The notes under the pieces are model-generated. The model did not search any database, was not told the origin of the DNA, and worked only from the letters and a program-made list of their open reading frames with translations. From the NCBI RefSeq assembly GCF_002796985.1, contig NZ_PEKX01000003.1, positions 1-64,000 of the forward strand: a stretch of DNA of 64,000 nucleotides, read 5' to 3'. The DNA comes from Pseudomonas sp. GTDB taxonomy: Bacteria > Pseudomonadota > Gammaproteobacteria > Pseudomonadales > Pseudomonadaceae. Each line of letters opens with the position of its first letter. The stretch's first letter is position 1. Shown in pieces: positions 36,334 through 45,492 of the stretch. Both the position numbers and the translations under genes were made by a program.

Positions 36334-36714
36334 TCAGGCCAGCATGTAGAGATTGCGCAGCGTGCTGTGCACGGTGCATTCGCCAGTCCAGCCGGCCGGG
36401 AACAGCACCAGGGTGTCGGGTTCGACCTCGATCACCTCGCCCTCGTCGGAACGGTAGGTGGCGCGCCCGGTGACGAAGTGGCACAGCTCATCGCGCGGGA
36501 TCGACAGCCGCCAGCGGCCGGGAGTGCAGACCCACAGGCCGGTTTCCGGGCTGTTGTTCGGGCCCTTGAACAGCAGGCGTCCGCTGGAGTGCGAGACGCC
36601 TTCCAGCGCATCGGACTGCACGCCCCAGTCCACCAGGTCGTCATACTCGCGGGCGCCGCGGATGTGCGGCGCAGTGGACTCTCCATTAAGGAAAGCAGCT
36701 TTGAACTCAGGCAT
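36334..36714 (-). CDS. DUF861-type cupin protein (second of two)
   Basis: A 126-residue single-domain cupin. The motif GLWVCTPGRWRLSIPRDELCHFVTG (trimmed) and the FPAGWTGECTVHST segment mark the DUF861 type. Its start overlaps the end of the glycosyltransferase gene by 8 bases, so the two are probably coupled. A tandem pair of DUF861 cupins suggests either two steps or two subunits of one enzyme. The substrate cannot be told. Confidence 0.8.
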   Translation of the reverse strand: MPEFKAAFLNGESTAPHIRGAREYDDLVDWGVQSDALEGVSHSSGRLLFKGPNNSPETGLWVCTPGRWRLSIPRDELCHFVTGRATYRSDEGEVIEVEPDTLVLFPAGWTGECTVHSTLRNLYMLA

Positions 36715-38011
36715 GTTTCACCGCCTTGCCTTGCGCCAGTTGGTCGAGGATGCGCGCGGCATCTTCCGGGCCCTTACGCGAACGCATGTAGTCGCTGGTG
36801 CGTGCCAGGCGCTGCTGCATCACGCCGTCGCCCAGCAACTGGGCGATGTTGCGCGCCAGGTCTTCCTCGCTCCAGTCGTAGCGGTCCATGCGCAGGCCGT
36901 GGCCGCTTTCCTGGGCGCGCATGGCGTTGTCGTGGCCGTCCCAGACGTAGGGCATGACGATGGCCGGCTTACCGAAGAACAGGCACTCGGTGAAGCTGTT
37001 GTTGCCGCCGTGGTGGATTACCGCGTCGACCTGGGCGATCACCGAGGGTTGCGGGTACCAGTTGGAGACGACCACGTTGTCCGGCAGGTCGGTGTACTTC
37101 TCCAGGTGCTCACCGACGTTGAACAGTGCGCGGTACGGCAGCTTGCCAATGGTGGTGACCAGACGCTTGAGCAGCTCGACATCGCCCGAACCGAGGCTGC
37201 CGAAGCTGACATACAGCAGTGGCTTGTCGTTGTGCGCCTTGAACTGCGGAATCTCGTAGGGCTTGTCGCTGCGCACGCAGCCCTGCAGGTAGTGGAACTG
37301 CCGCGCCGGCAGCGGATGGCGGCGGGCGAACTTCACCGGGTCCGGGTAGAGCAGCAGGTTCATGTAGGGCGACTCTTCGAAGAAGGTGCCCAGCGGGTAC
37401 GGGCGCTCGCCACACTCGGCGAGGAAGTCGTTGAAGTCGGCATGGATCGGCGCAATCACTTCCTCGAAGCGCTTCTGGAAACGCGCGTGGCCGTCCTTGT
37501 CGTCCACGCTCATGCCCGACAGGTACGGCGGGATGTCCGGGTCGTGCACCTCGTTCTCCGAGCAGGAAATGATCCGCACCCAGGGCTTGCCGTAATGCTT
37601 GATGGCCGGGAAGAGAATCACGTTGTCGACGCAGATCAGGTCCGGCTGGATCTTGTCGAGGATCGCCGGCAGCTCCTTCTGCGCCCACTTGGAGGTGGAG
37701 ACGATGGCCTCCCAGCACTCCTTCACGTAGTTGTCGAGCTGCTCGATGGGCGCCTTGCGGAAGTTGGGGATGTGGCCGTTGATGAAGTCGGTCCAGTAGC
37801 GCGCCATCTCCTCGGCCGGCATCGGCTCGGACATGTTCACGTAGTGTTCCTCGAAGCCGTAGGCCGAATAGACCCCGGTCATCCCCGGATCGGTGAGGAA
37901 CACCGCCTTGTGCCCCAGCGCCTCGCAGGCCTGGGCGATGCCCACGGAGTTGAGGGCCGGGCCGTAGGCGGCCTCGGGGAAGAAGGCGATGACCTTGCGT
38001 TCACTACTCAT
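36707..38011 (-). CDS. GT1-like UDP-glycosyltransferase (paralogue 1)
   Basis: A 434-residue GT-B protein of the UDP-glucosyl/glucuronosyltransferase (GT1/MGT-like) type. The C-terminal donor domain has the diagnostic HHGGNNSFTE and WDGHDNA segments. The N-terminal acceptor domain opens with AFFPEAAYGPALNSVGIAQ, where the catalytic His of plant/bacterial GT1 enzymes would be replaced by Tyr. It lies between a polyamine-type ABC transporter and two cupins, in one direction. A paralogue is encoded at 43164-44450. It may attach a sugar to an imported amine or acid; that is inference. Confidence 0.85.
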   Translation of the reverse strand: MSSERKVIAFFPEAAYGPALNSVGIAQACEALGHKAVFLTDPGMTGVYSAYGFEEHYVNMSEPMPAEEMARYWTDFINGHIPNFRKAPIEQLDNYVKECWEAIVSTSKWAQKELPAILDKIQPDLICVDNVILFPAIKHYGKPWVRIISCSENEVHDPDIPPYLSGMSVDDKDGHARFQKRFEEVIAPIHADFNDFLAECGERPYPLGTFFEESPYMNLLLYPDPVKFARRHPLPARQFHYLQGCVRSDKPYEIPQFKAHNDKPLLYVSFGSLGSGDVELLKRLVTTIGKLPYRALFNVGEHLEKYTDLPDNVVVSNWYPQPSVIAQVDAVIHHGGNNSFTECLFFGKPAIVMPYVWDGHDNAMRAQESGHGLRMDRYDWSEEDLARNIAQLLGDGVMQQRLARTSDYMRSRKGPEDAARILDQLAQGKAVKHA

Positions 38012-38061
38012 GGTGCTCTCCCATTAATGGTGCAGTCCCGTCAGTCTTGTTCTCAGGCGAA

Positions 38062-39141
38062 TCAGTGAGTCAGCACGCGGGCATGCCGCGCATCCCAGCC
38101 CAGGCGCACCGGCATGCCGGTGGCAAGGCGCAGGTAGTCGTAGTCCGAGGAAGGCACGCGAACGATCAGCGGCTTGCTGGACAGCGCCGTGTTCACGTGC
38201 AGGTTGGTGTCCAGGCCGTGGTAGGCCACTTCGGCCACCTCCCCAAGGATCTGGTTGTCGGTAGCCGGCGTGGCGTCGGTAAGCACGCGCAGGCGCTCCG
38301 GGCGCAGTGCCAGGGTCACGCTCTCGGGGCTCGACTCGGCGGTGGTCTCGATGTTCAGCACCTGATCGCCGGCCTGCAGGCGATTGGTGCCGACACGGCG
38401 ACCCTCGATCAGGTTGCTGACGCCGATGAAGTCGGCGACGAAGCGGTTGCCCGGGTTCTCGTAAAGCTCGCTGGGGCTGCCGCACTGGCAGACCTTGCCG
38501 TCACGCAGCACGGCCATGCGGTCGGACATGACCAGGGCTTCTTCCTGGTCGTGGGTGACCATGATGAAAGTGATGCCGCTCTCGTGCTGCAGGCGCTTGA
38601 GTTCGAGCTGCATCTTCTCGCGCAGCTTCTTGTCCAGCGCGCCGAGCGGTTCGTCCAGCAGCAGCACGCGCGGGCGCTTGACCAACGCGCGGGCCAGGGC
38701 GACACGCTGGCGCTGGCCGCCGGAGAGCTGGTCCGGGCGGCGGTTGGCCAGCGGGCCGAGCTGGGCGGTTTCCAGCACCGCATCGACACGCTGGCGGATT
38801 TCAGCGGCCGGCAGCTTCTCCATCTCCAGGCCGTAGGCGATGTTGCCGCGCACGCTCATGTTGGGGAACAGCGCGTAGGACTGGAACATCAGGTTCAGCG
38901 GGCGCTTGTTCGGCGGCAGCGGCGAGATGTCCTGACCGTTCAGGTAGATGGCGCCGGAGCTGGGCGTCTCGAAGCCGGCGATCATCCGCATCAGCGTGGT
39001 CTTGCCGCAGCCGGACGGGCCGAGCAGCGCGAAGAACTCGTTCTCGCGGATGCTCAGCGACACCTGGTCCACCGCCGTCAGACCCTCGCCGTAGGATTTG
39101 CTCACCTGCTCCAGGACGAGCAGGTCGGAAGACTTAGTCAT
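38062..39141 (-). CDS. polyamine-type ABC transporter ATPase (PotA-like)
   Basis: A 359-residue ABC ATPase with Walker A GPSGCGKTT, the LSGGQRQRVALARAL signature, Walker B LLLDEPLGALD, switch His (THDQEEAL) and a TOBE domain with LRPERLRV. It resembles PotA/PotG of spermidine-putrescine importers. It overlaps the downstream permease by 8 bases, and the glycosyltransferase gene follows 50 bases after its stop. It drives import of the solute bound by the SBP at 40895-41944. Confidence 0.9.
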   Translation of the reverse strand: MTKSSDLLVLEQVSKSYGEGLTAVDQVSLSIRENEFFALLGPSGCGKTTLMRMIAGFETPSSGAIYLNGQDISPLPPNKRPLNLMFQSYALFPNMSVRGNIAYGLEMEKLPAAEIRQRVDAVLETAQLGPLANRRPDQLSGGQRQRVALARALVKRPRVLLLDEPLGALDKKLREKMQLELKRLQHESGITFIMVTHDQEEALVMSDRMAVLRDGKVCQCGSPSELYENPGNRFVADFIGVSNLIEGRRVGTNRLQAGDQVLNIETTAESSPESVTLALRPERLRVLTDATPATDNQILGEVAEVAYHGLDTNLHVNTALSSKPLIVRVPSSDYDYLRLATGMPVRLGWDARHARVLTH

Positions 39142-39940
39142 GGGCTTTGGGCACCTTGTTCAGACGTTGGGAGGCGAACAGTGCGGTGAAGCTGACCAGC
39201 ATCACCAGGGTGGCGAGGGCGTTGATTTCCGGGGTCACGCCGAAGCGGATCATCGAGTAGATCTGCATCGGCAGCGTGGTCGAGGCGCTGCCGGAGCCGG
39301 AGTTGAAGAAGGCGATGATGAATTCGTCCACCGACAGGGTGAACGCCAGCAGCCCGCCGGCCATCACGCCGGGGAAGATCGCCGGCAACAGTACCCGCCG
39401 CGCGGTGGTGAACCAGCCGGCGCCCAGGTCGATGGAGGCTTCGAGGATCGAGTAGTCGAAGTGCTTGAGCCGCGTGCGCACCACCGCGCAGACGAAGGCG
39501 ATGTTGAACACCACGTGGCTGAGGATGATCGAGTGCAGCCCCAGGCTCATCTTCAGCAGGTTGAAGAAGCTCAGCAGCGCGATGGCCAGGACGATGTCGG
39601 GGATGATCATCGGCGCCATCAGCAGCGTGTCGGCGAGGTTTGCGCCTTTCTTGCCGGGGTTGTTGCGGGCACGCATCTCCACGCCGAGGGCGAGCAGCGT
39701 GCCCAGCACGCAGGCAATGAAAGTGGAAGTCAGCGCGACGATCAGGGTGTTCAGCGCCGCGTGCTGGATCGACGTATTAGCCAGCAGCTTGGCGTACCAC
39801 TTCAGCGAAGCGCCACCCCATGCGGTGGGCAGGCCGCTGGCGTTGAACGACAGCAGGATCAGCACCAGGATCGGTACATAAAGGAAGGCGTACACCAGCC
39901 ACAGGTGAGTACCCAGAGCGATGCCGGAAGCGTTACGCAT
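39134..39940 (-). CDS. polyamine-type ABC permease (PotC-like)
   Basis: A 268-residue permease with six membrane segments and the ATPase-contact loop EASIDLGAGWFTTARRVLLP at about 165-185. It is the PotC/PotI class. Its ATG overlaps the end of the PotB-like gene by 8 bases and its own stop overlaps the ATPase gene start, so the importer genes are tightly coupled. It forms the inner-membrane channel with the PotB-like partner. Confidence 0.9.
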   Translation of the reverse strand: MRNASGIALGTHLWLVYAFLYVPILVLILLSFNASGLPTAWGGASLKWYAKLLANTSIQHAALNTLIVALTSTFIACVLGTLLALGVEMRARNNPGKKGANLADTLLMAPMIIPDIVLAIALLSFFNLLKMSLGLHSIILSHVVFNIAFVCAVVRTRLKHFDYSILEASIDLGAGWFTTARRVLLPAIFPGVMAGGLLAFTLSVDEFIIAFFNSGSGSASTTLPMQIYSMIRFGVTPEINALATLVMLVSFTALFASQRLNKVPKAHD

Positions 39941-40805
39941 GGCGTTCGCCCTCCGCGCCCTGGGCCCGGCGCGAGACCATGGCCTGGATGAACAACAGCA
40001 GCAGCATGATGCCGATCAGGAAGAAGCTCAGCGCCGCGCCGAACGGCCAGTCGCGCGCGGTGAGGAACTGCGCGTAGATCAGGTTACCGACCATTTGCAC
40101 CTGCTTGCCGCCCAGCAGGTCGGCGGTGATGAAGTTGCCGATCGAGAGCACGAAGACGAACACCGCGCCGGCGGCCACGCCCGGCACCGACAGCGGCAGG
40201 ATCACCCGGCGGAAGGTGGTCCAGCCGGAGGCGCCGAGGTCGCGCGAAGCTTCCCAGAGTTCGTTGTCGATGCGCGACAGCGAGCTGTAGATGGCGAGGA
40301 TGACGAAGGGGATGTAGTTGTAGACCAGCCCCAGCACCACGGTGGCGTCGGTGTACAGCAGGTTGATCGGCTCGCCGCTGTAGCCCAGCAGGTTGAACAG
40401 GCGGTTGAGCAGGCCTTCGCGGTTGAGCAGGACGATCCAGGCGTAGGTGCGGATCAGGTAGTTGCTCCAGAACGGCAGCATCACCAGGAACAGGAACACC
40501 GCCTGCCGGCGCGGCGTGCTGCGGGTGATGGCGTAGGCTGCCGGGTAGCCGATGATCACCGCGAACAGGGTGGCCAGGCCGGCGATCTTCGCCGAGCGCA
40601 GGAGGATGTCGAGGTACAGCGGGTCCACCGCGCGGCGGTAGTTTTCCCAGGTGAACACGTAGTCGATGCCGCCATAGGCACCGCGCTCGAGGAAGCTGTA
40701 GACCAGCACCAGCAGGCACGGCAGCAGCAGGAACAGGGCCAGCCAGCCAAGGCCGGGGGCAAGCAGCCAGGCCGAGAGTTTCCGGTCGGCGGACAAAGCG
40801 GTCAT
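39933..40805 (-). CDS. polyamine-type ABC permease (PotB-like)
   Basis: A 290-residue permease with six membrane segments and the contact loop EASRDLGASGWTTFRRVILP. PotB/PotH class. The ATG at 40805 with a GGGGGAAC stretch upstream is preferred to an earlier in-frame start at 40820. It lies 89 bases after the substrate-binding protein gene, a gap that may hold an mRNA stem so that the binding protein is made in excess. Confidence 0.9.
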   Translation of the reverse strand: MTALSADRKLSAWLLAPGLGWLALFLLLPCLLVLVYSFLERGAYGGIDYVFTWENYRRAVDPLYLDILLRSAKIAGLATLFAVIIGYPAAYAITRSTPRRQAVFLFLVMLPFWSNYLIRTYAWIVLLNREGLLNRLFNLLGYSGEPINLLYTDATVVLGLVYNYIPFVILAIYSSLSRIDNELWEASRDLGASGWTTFRRVILPLSVPGVAAGAVFVFVLSIGNFITADLLGGKQVQMVGNLIYAQFLTARDWPFGAALSFFLIGIMLLLLFIQAMVSRRAQGAEGERHA

Positions 40806-40894
40806 GCGTAGTTCCCCCAACCCCGCTCAGGCGGGGTGCTTCAGGGTTATTCCGGAGTGAGGATCGGGGGCGCCGTCGACGCCCCGGCGCTGGC

Positions 40895-41944
40895 TTACTG
40901 CGCAGCCATGATCTCGGTCACGGCGCGGGTATAGGCCTTCTGCGTGGAGCCGCCGACATCACGCAACTGCTGCTGCTTGACCAGCTCCGCCGGCGTGGTG
41001 GTGAGGTTCGGGTACTTGGCCAGCAGGTCCGACTTGAGCGTTGCCATCGCCGCCTGGTTGGGCACCTTGTAGAGGATGTTCTCGGCGACCCAGGCGTGGT
41101 TCGCCGGCTCCAGCATGTAGTTGATGAAGCGGTAGGCGGCGTCGGGGTTCTTCGAGCTCTTGAGCACGACCATGGTGTCCACCCAGAGGTCGGAACCCTC
41201 CTTGGGCACCACGAACTTGATCGACTCGTTGGCCTGGGTGCCGTAGTTGCACCAGCCGTCCCAGGCGTGGGCCATCAGCGCTTCGCCCGAGGCCAGCTTG
41301 GAGTAGAAGGTGGTGTCGTCGAAGGACAGCAGGCGCTTCTTGGTGGCGATCAGTTGGTCGCGCACCGCGTTGATCTGCTCCGGATTGCCGTCGTTCACCG
41401 ACCAGCCATTGGCGAGGAAGCCCGCGCCCAGCAGCCAGCGGTCGGTGGCGAGCATGGTGGTCTTGCCCTTGAGGGCGTCGGAGGGCTTGAGCAGGTCGCT
41501 CCAGCTCGAAGGCGCCGGGCTGACCTTGTCCGAGCGGTAGCAGATGCCGGTGGTGCCCCAGGTGTAAGGCACGGAGAAGTGGTTGCCCACGTCGTACTCG
41601 AGCTTCTGCGCTTCGGGGTAGAGATTCTTCAGGTTCGGCACCTTGGCCGGATCGATCTCGGCGAGCAGGCCCTGCTTGTGCAGGATCTCGGCGAAGGGCG
41701 AGGAAACGAACACCACGTCATAGCCTTCGCCGCCGGAGGCCATGAGCTTGCCCATGATCTCTTCGTTGGTGGCGTGGAGGGATTTGTCGGCTTCGAGCCC
41801 GGTGGCTTTCTGGAACTTCTCCAGGTTATCCGGGGCCATGTAGCCGTCCCAGATGGAGATCACCAGATCCTTGGCACTGGCCGTGGTGGCGGACAGCGTG
41901 AGCGCGAGGGTTGCCCCTGCGTAGAGCATGGTCTTCAGCTTCAT
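40895..41944 (-). CDS. polyamine-type ABC substrate-binding protein (PotD-like)
   Basis: A 349-residue periplasmic binding protein with a clear signal peptide (MKLKTMLYAGATLALTLSATTASA, trimmed; cut near 24). The PotD/PotF fold is seen in LVISIWDGYMAPDNLEKFQKATG and PYTWGTTGICYRSDKV. It captures the solute for the importer. Family members bind putrescine, spermidine and related amines but also betaines and other cations, so the ligand is uncertain. It is first in the importer operon. The ATG at 41944 has a CAGGTG site; a GTG at 41953 is the alternative. It is divergent from a GntR regulator. Confidence 0.88.
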   Translation of the reverse strand: MKLKTMLYAGATLALTLSATTASAKDLVISIWDGYMAPDNLEKFQKATGLEADKSLHATNEEIMGKLMASGGEGYDVVFVSSPFAEILHKQGLLAEIDPAKVPNLKNLYPEAQKLEYDVGNHFSVPYTWGTTGICYRSDKVSPAPSSWSDLLKPSDALKGKTTMLATDRWLLGAGFLANGWSVNDGNPEQINAVRDQLIATKKRLLSFDDTTFYSKLASGEALMAHAWDGWCNYGTQANESIKFVVPKEGSDLWVDTMVVLKSSKNPDAAYRFINYMLEPANHAWVAENILYKVPNQAAMATLKSDLLAKYPNLTTTPAELVKQQQLRDVGGSTQKAYTRAVTEIMAAQ

Positions 41945-42132
41945 CTTGCGCACCTGACGATTGATTGTTGTTGTGTCGACGGCAGCGGAACGAAAAGCGT
42001 ACTACATGTCTTTTTTTCAAAATAAAAACCGAACCACTGGCGAAGTCAACACTTTCTTGCATTCTTGTTGCACCACCTTCGCTGTGGCATAACGGGTCGC
42101 CCTGCATCCGGGGCCTGCTGGAGAGCACTCGC

Positions 42133-43065
42133 TTGAGCAAGGACACCGAGAAAAGACCGCGTACCAACCACCTGGAACTGGCCCGGCGGATCATCGAGCA
42201 CGCCCAGGACACGGGGCTGGGCAATGGCGACGGCTTGTCCGAGCTGCAACTGGCGCGCACCTTCGGCGTGTCGCGCACGTTGATCCGCGCGGGCCTCGAC
42301 CTGCTGCTGGAACAGCAACTGGTGGCCCACGAGCCGGGCAAGGGCTATCGGCTGGCGGCCGACCCTTCCGCCCAGGTGCTCGGCCCCGCCCTGCCCCAGG
42401 CCGAGGAACAGGCACTGGCCGCCTCGGTGCTGCGCGACCGCATGGCCGGCCGACTGGGCAACAGCCTCAGCGCCAGCGAGCTGATGCGCCGCTACGAGAT
42501 CGGCCGCGCCGCCGCGCAGAAGGTGCTGGCGCAGCTCAGCGAAGACCAGGTGCTGGAGCGCGGCGCCGGGCAGAGCTGGTCGTTCCGCCCACTGCTGAAC
42601 AACCTCGCGGCGCTGGAAGACAGCCTGCGCTATCGCCTGATCCTGGAGCCGGAAGCGCTGCTGGCGCCCGGCTTCGACCCTGATCTGGCGCGCCTCGCGC
42701 TGCTGCGCGGCGCCATGGAAGACCTGCTCGGCGCGCCCATCGAGCGCTTCGACGTGGCGCAGTTCCGCGAGCTGGACATCGGCTTCCACGAGCTGATCGC
42801 CCAGGGCTGCGGCAACCGCTTCGTCGGCGACGCCCTGCTGCAGCACCAGCGCCTGCGACGCCTGCCCAACCTGCTGCCGATGGTCAGCGTGCACCGCCTG
42901 CAGGAAGCCCTGCGCGAGCACCTGCGGATCATCGAGCAGATCGAACGCGGCCAGCTGGAAGTCGCCGCCGACCTGATGCGCCTGCACCTGCGGCTGTCCT
43001 TTGCGCAACGCCCGCAGACCGCCAACCGCGGGATTCCGCAGTCGTTCGCCGGTGTGCGGCGCTAA
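42133..43065 (+). CDS. GntR-family regulator of the glycosyltransferase/ABC locus
   Basis: A protein of about 310 residues that has an N-terminal winged helix (LSELQLARTFGVSRTLIRAGLDLLLEQQL, trimmed) and a longer second helix-turn-helix-like region (LSASELMRRYEIGRAAAQKVLAQLSEDQ, trimmed) before an FCD-like effector domain. Two winged-helix-like parts in one GntR are unusual. The start is uncertain: the frame is open to 41965, and I prefer a TTG at 42133 with GGAGAG upstream. It lies between the divergent importer operon and the second glycosyltransferase and probably controls both. Confidence 0.75.
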   Translation: MSKDTEKRPRTNHLELARRIIEHAQDTGLGNGDGLSELQLARTFGVSRTLIRAGLDLLLEQQLVAHEPGKGYRLAADPSAQVLGPALPQAEEQALAASVLRDRMAGRLGNSLSASELMRRYEIGRAAAQKVLAQLSEDQVLERGAGQSWSFRPLLNNLAALEDSLRYRLILEPEALLAPGFDPDLARLALLRGAMEDLLGAPIERFDVAQFRELDIGFHELIAQGCGNRFVGDALLQHQRLRRLPNLLPMVSVHRLQEALREHLRIIEQIERGQLEVAADLMRLHLRLSFAQRPQTANRGIPQSFAGVRR

Positions 43066-43163
43066 CTATTTTTCAATGGCGGTGTTTTTTTTAACGAAAA
43101 AATGCAGTATCAGTTTCACGCAGTGCCCGTGCGGTATCCGTGAGTAACAGCGTGGACGTGCCC

Positions 43164-44450
43164 ATGACGCAAAGAACAAGAACCATCGCCTTCTTCCCCG
43201 AGGCCAGCTTCGGCGCCGCGCTGAACTGCATCGGCATCGCCCAGGCCCTGCGCGAACTCGGCGCGCGCCCAGTGTTCATCTGCCATGCGCACTTCCAGGG
43301 CATCTTCGCCGAGTACGGTTTCGCCGAGTACCCGCTGCAACTGGACTCGCCGCTGTCCGCCGCCGACCACCAGCATTACTGGGAGCGCTTCATCGAGCGC
43401 AACGTGCCCTATTTCGACCAGCCGCCCCTGGCGCAGATCGACAGCTACGTGGTGCCGGCCTGGGAAGCCATCATCGATACCGCCATCGAGTCGGAGAAGC
43501 CGTTGCAGCAGTTGCTCGCCCGGCTCAAACCGGACGCCATCGTGCTGGACAACGTGGTCAGTTTCCCGGCCATCGCCGCCGCCGGCTGCCCCTGGGTGCG
43601 CATGGTCTCCTGCGCGGAAACCGAGCTGCCTGACGCCGCCGTGCCGCCCTACCTGTCCGGCGCCAGCAGCCGCGATGCACAGGCCTGCACGAGCTACCGC
43701 GAGCACTACCTGCAAGCGACGAAGCCGGCTCACGAACGCTTCGCCCGCTTCCTCGCCGAGTGCGGCCACCCTGCCCTGCCCGCCGGCCAGTTCCTCGAAG
43801 ACTCGCCCTGGCTCAACCTGCTGCTCTCGCCGGCGCCGGTACGCTACGAGCGCGACAAGCCGCTGCCCGCCGAGCGCTACCTGTACCTCGACGGCTGTGT
43901 GCGCAGCGAGGCGCCGTACATCCCGCCGCAGTTCCCCCGGCATGACGACGCACCGCTGATCTACGTGAGCTTCGGTAGCCTCGGCGCGGCCGACGTGGCG
44001 ATGATGCGCCGGCTGATCGACGCCGTGGCGCAGTTGCCCTTCCGCTTCCTGATCAACGTCGGCGCCTACCGCGAGCACTACGACACGGTGCCGGACAACG
44101 TCTACCTCGACAGCTGGTTTCCGCAGCCGGCGGTGCTGCGCGAGTGCCAGCTGTTCATCCACCACGGCGGCAACAACAGCTTCTGCGAAGCCCTGTATTT
44201 CGGCCTGCCGTCAGTGATCATCCCGTACTGCTGGGACGGCCACGACAACGCCCGGCGTGCCGAGGAAGTCGGCGTGGCGCGCTACCTGCCGCGCTACGAG
44301 AATCCGCTGGCGGCGCTGCCCGCAGCCCTCGCCGAACTGCTCGCCGACCACGCCATGGCACAACGCCTGAGCGCCGTGCGCGAACAGATGCAAGCGTCGC
44401 GCGGTACCGAAGCGGCGGCGCGGGCGATCCTCGGCATCTGTGCCGACTGA
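43164..44450 (+). CDS. GT1-like UDP-glycosyltransferase (paralogue 2)
   Basis: A 428-residue GT-B glycosyltransferase that parallels the one at 36707-38011 along its length: AFFPEASFGAALNCIGIAQ at the N-terminus, PYLSGAS in the middle, HHGGNNSFCEALYFG and WDGHDNARRAEEVG in the donor domain. Where GT1 enzymes carry a catalytic His near the N-terminus, Phe stands here. The ATG at 43164 gives the same N-terminal length as the paralogue; a GTG at 43140 is possible. It follows the GntR gene by 98 bases with T- and A-rich tracts between. It probably acts in the same pathway on a related acceptor. Confidence 0.82.
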   Translation: MTQRTRTIAFFPEASFGAALNCIGIAQALRELGARPVFICHAHFQGIFAEYGFAEYPLQLDSPLSAADHQHYWERFIERNVPYFDQPPLAQIDSYVVPAWEAIIDTAIESEKPLQQLLARLKPDAIVLDNVVSFPAIAAAGCPWVRMVSCAETELPDAAVPPYLSGASSRDAQACTSYREHYLQATKPAHERFARFLAECGHPALPAGQFLEDSPWLNLLLSPAPVRYERDKPLPAERYLYLDGCVRSEAPYIPPQFPRHDDAPLIYVSFGSLGAADVAMMRRLIDAVAQLPFRFLINVGAYREHYDTVPDNVYLDSWFPQPAVLRECQLFIHHGGNNSFCEALYFGLPSVIIPYCWDGHDNARRAEEVGVARYLPRYENPLAALPAALAELLADHAMAQRLSAVREQMQASRGTEAAARAILGICAD

Positions 44451-44607
44451 AGACTGATTGGCACTGTCGAAGTCCCCGCGATTGGCACTCGGCGACGGAC
44501 CATTCCACCCGTAAGCTGGGCTCCAGCCACCCTGGAGCCCAGCATGACAGGCGCATTCGCCGCCGCGCTTCGCTGACCCACCTTCTGCCTTGTGCCCCCG
44601 GAGTCGT

Positions 44608-45492
44608 ATGCAACCGCGCGACCTTGCCGCCTACCTGTTCCTCGCGATTGGCTGGGGGCTGTCCTTTCTCGTGCTGCTCAAGGCCATCGCCGGGTTCGGC
44701 TGGGTCGGCGCGGTCAGCTTCCGTGCGCTGATCGCCAGCTTCACGCTGTTCGCGGTGGCCAGGTTATCCGGGCGCCGACTGAATTTCGAAGGGCTGTGGA
44801 AGCCGCTTTGCGTGGTCGGCGCGACCACCGTGGCCGGCCAGCTGATCGGCATGACCTACGCCACCCCGCGCATCGGCACGGCCATGGCGGCGATCTTCGT
44901 CGCCGGCATTCCGCTGTTCTCCATGCTCATCGGCCGCCTCTGGGGCCTGGAGCGCATCACCTGGAGTGGCCTGGGCGGGTTGGTGCTGGGCTTCTGCGGC
45001 ATGGTGCTGCTGGTGGGTTTCCCGGCGGTGCCGATTACCCACGAGTTCATCCTTGGCAGCGCGGCCTCGGTATTCGGCGCCGTCTGCGCGGCCTTCGGCA
45101 GCAACTACGCGAGCCTGAAGCTGCGCACCGCCGGGCCCTGGGAAGTGACCTGTGGGGCCTTCCTGATCGGCGGGCTGCTGACGCTGCCGCTGTTGATCTG
45201 GGTGCCAGTGCCCGGCACGCCGCAGCCAGTCGACTTCCTCTTCCTGTTGATCTGCGGCTGCGTGCTCAGCGCGGTGAACTACGTCGTGTACTTCCAGCTG
45301 GTCGCGCGCATCGGCGCCACGAAGACCATCAGCGTGGAATTCGTCGTCACCGTGGTCGCCGTGCTGGTGGGCGCGCTGGTGCTGGGCGAAAGCCTGTCGC
45401 TGATGCAGGGCGTGGGTGCGCTGATCATCCTCGCCGGCTGCGCCCTGGTGCTTGGGCTGGTGCCTGGCACCAGGGCACGCGCGGTCAACTGA
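44608..45492 (+). CDS. EamA-family (DMT) transporter
   Basis: A 294-residue membrane protein with ten likely helices in two EamA halves (LAAYLFLAIGWGLSFLVLLK at the start, SVFGAVCAAFGSNYASLKLRT near the middle). Members export amino acids, metabolites or drugs. The ATG at 44608 follows CCGGAG and is preferred to a TTG at 44590. Its stop overlaps the convergent MFS gene by 8 bases. It lies downstream of the second glycosyltransferase, 157 bases away, so it could be in the same unit; this is not certain. Confidence 0.85.
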   Translation: MQPRDLAAYLFLAIGWGLSFLVLLKAIAGFGWVGAVSFRALIASFTLFAVARLSGRRLNFEGLWKPLCVVGATTVAGQLIGMTYATPRIGTAMAAIFVAGIPLFSMLIGRLWGLERITWSGLGGLVLGFCGMVLLVGFPAVPITHEFILGSAASVFGAVCAAFGSNYASLKLRTAGPWEVTCGAFLIGGLLTLPLLIWVPVPGTPQPVDFLFLLICGCVLSAVNYVVYFQLVARIGATKTISVEFVVTVVAVLVGALVLGESLSLMQGVGALIILAGCALVLGLVPGTRARAVN

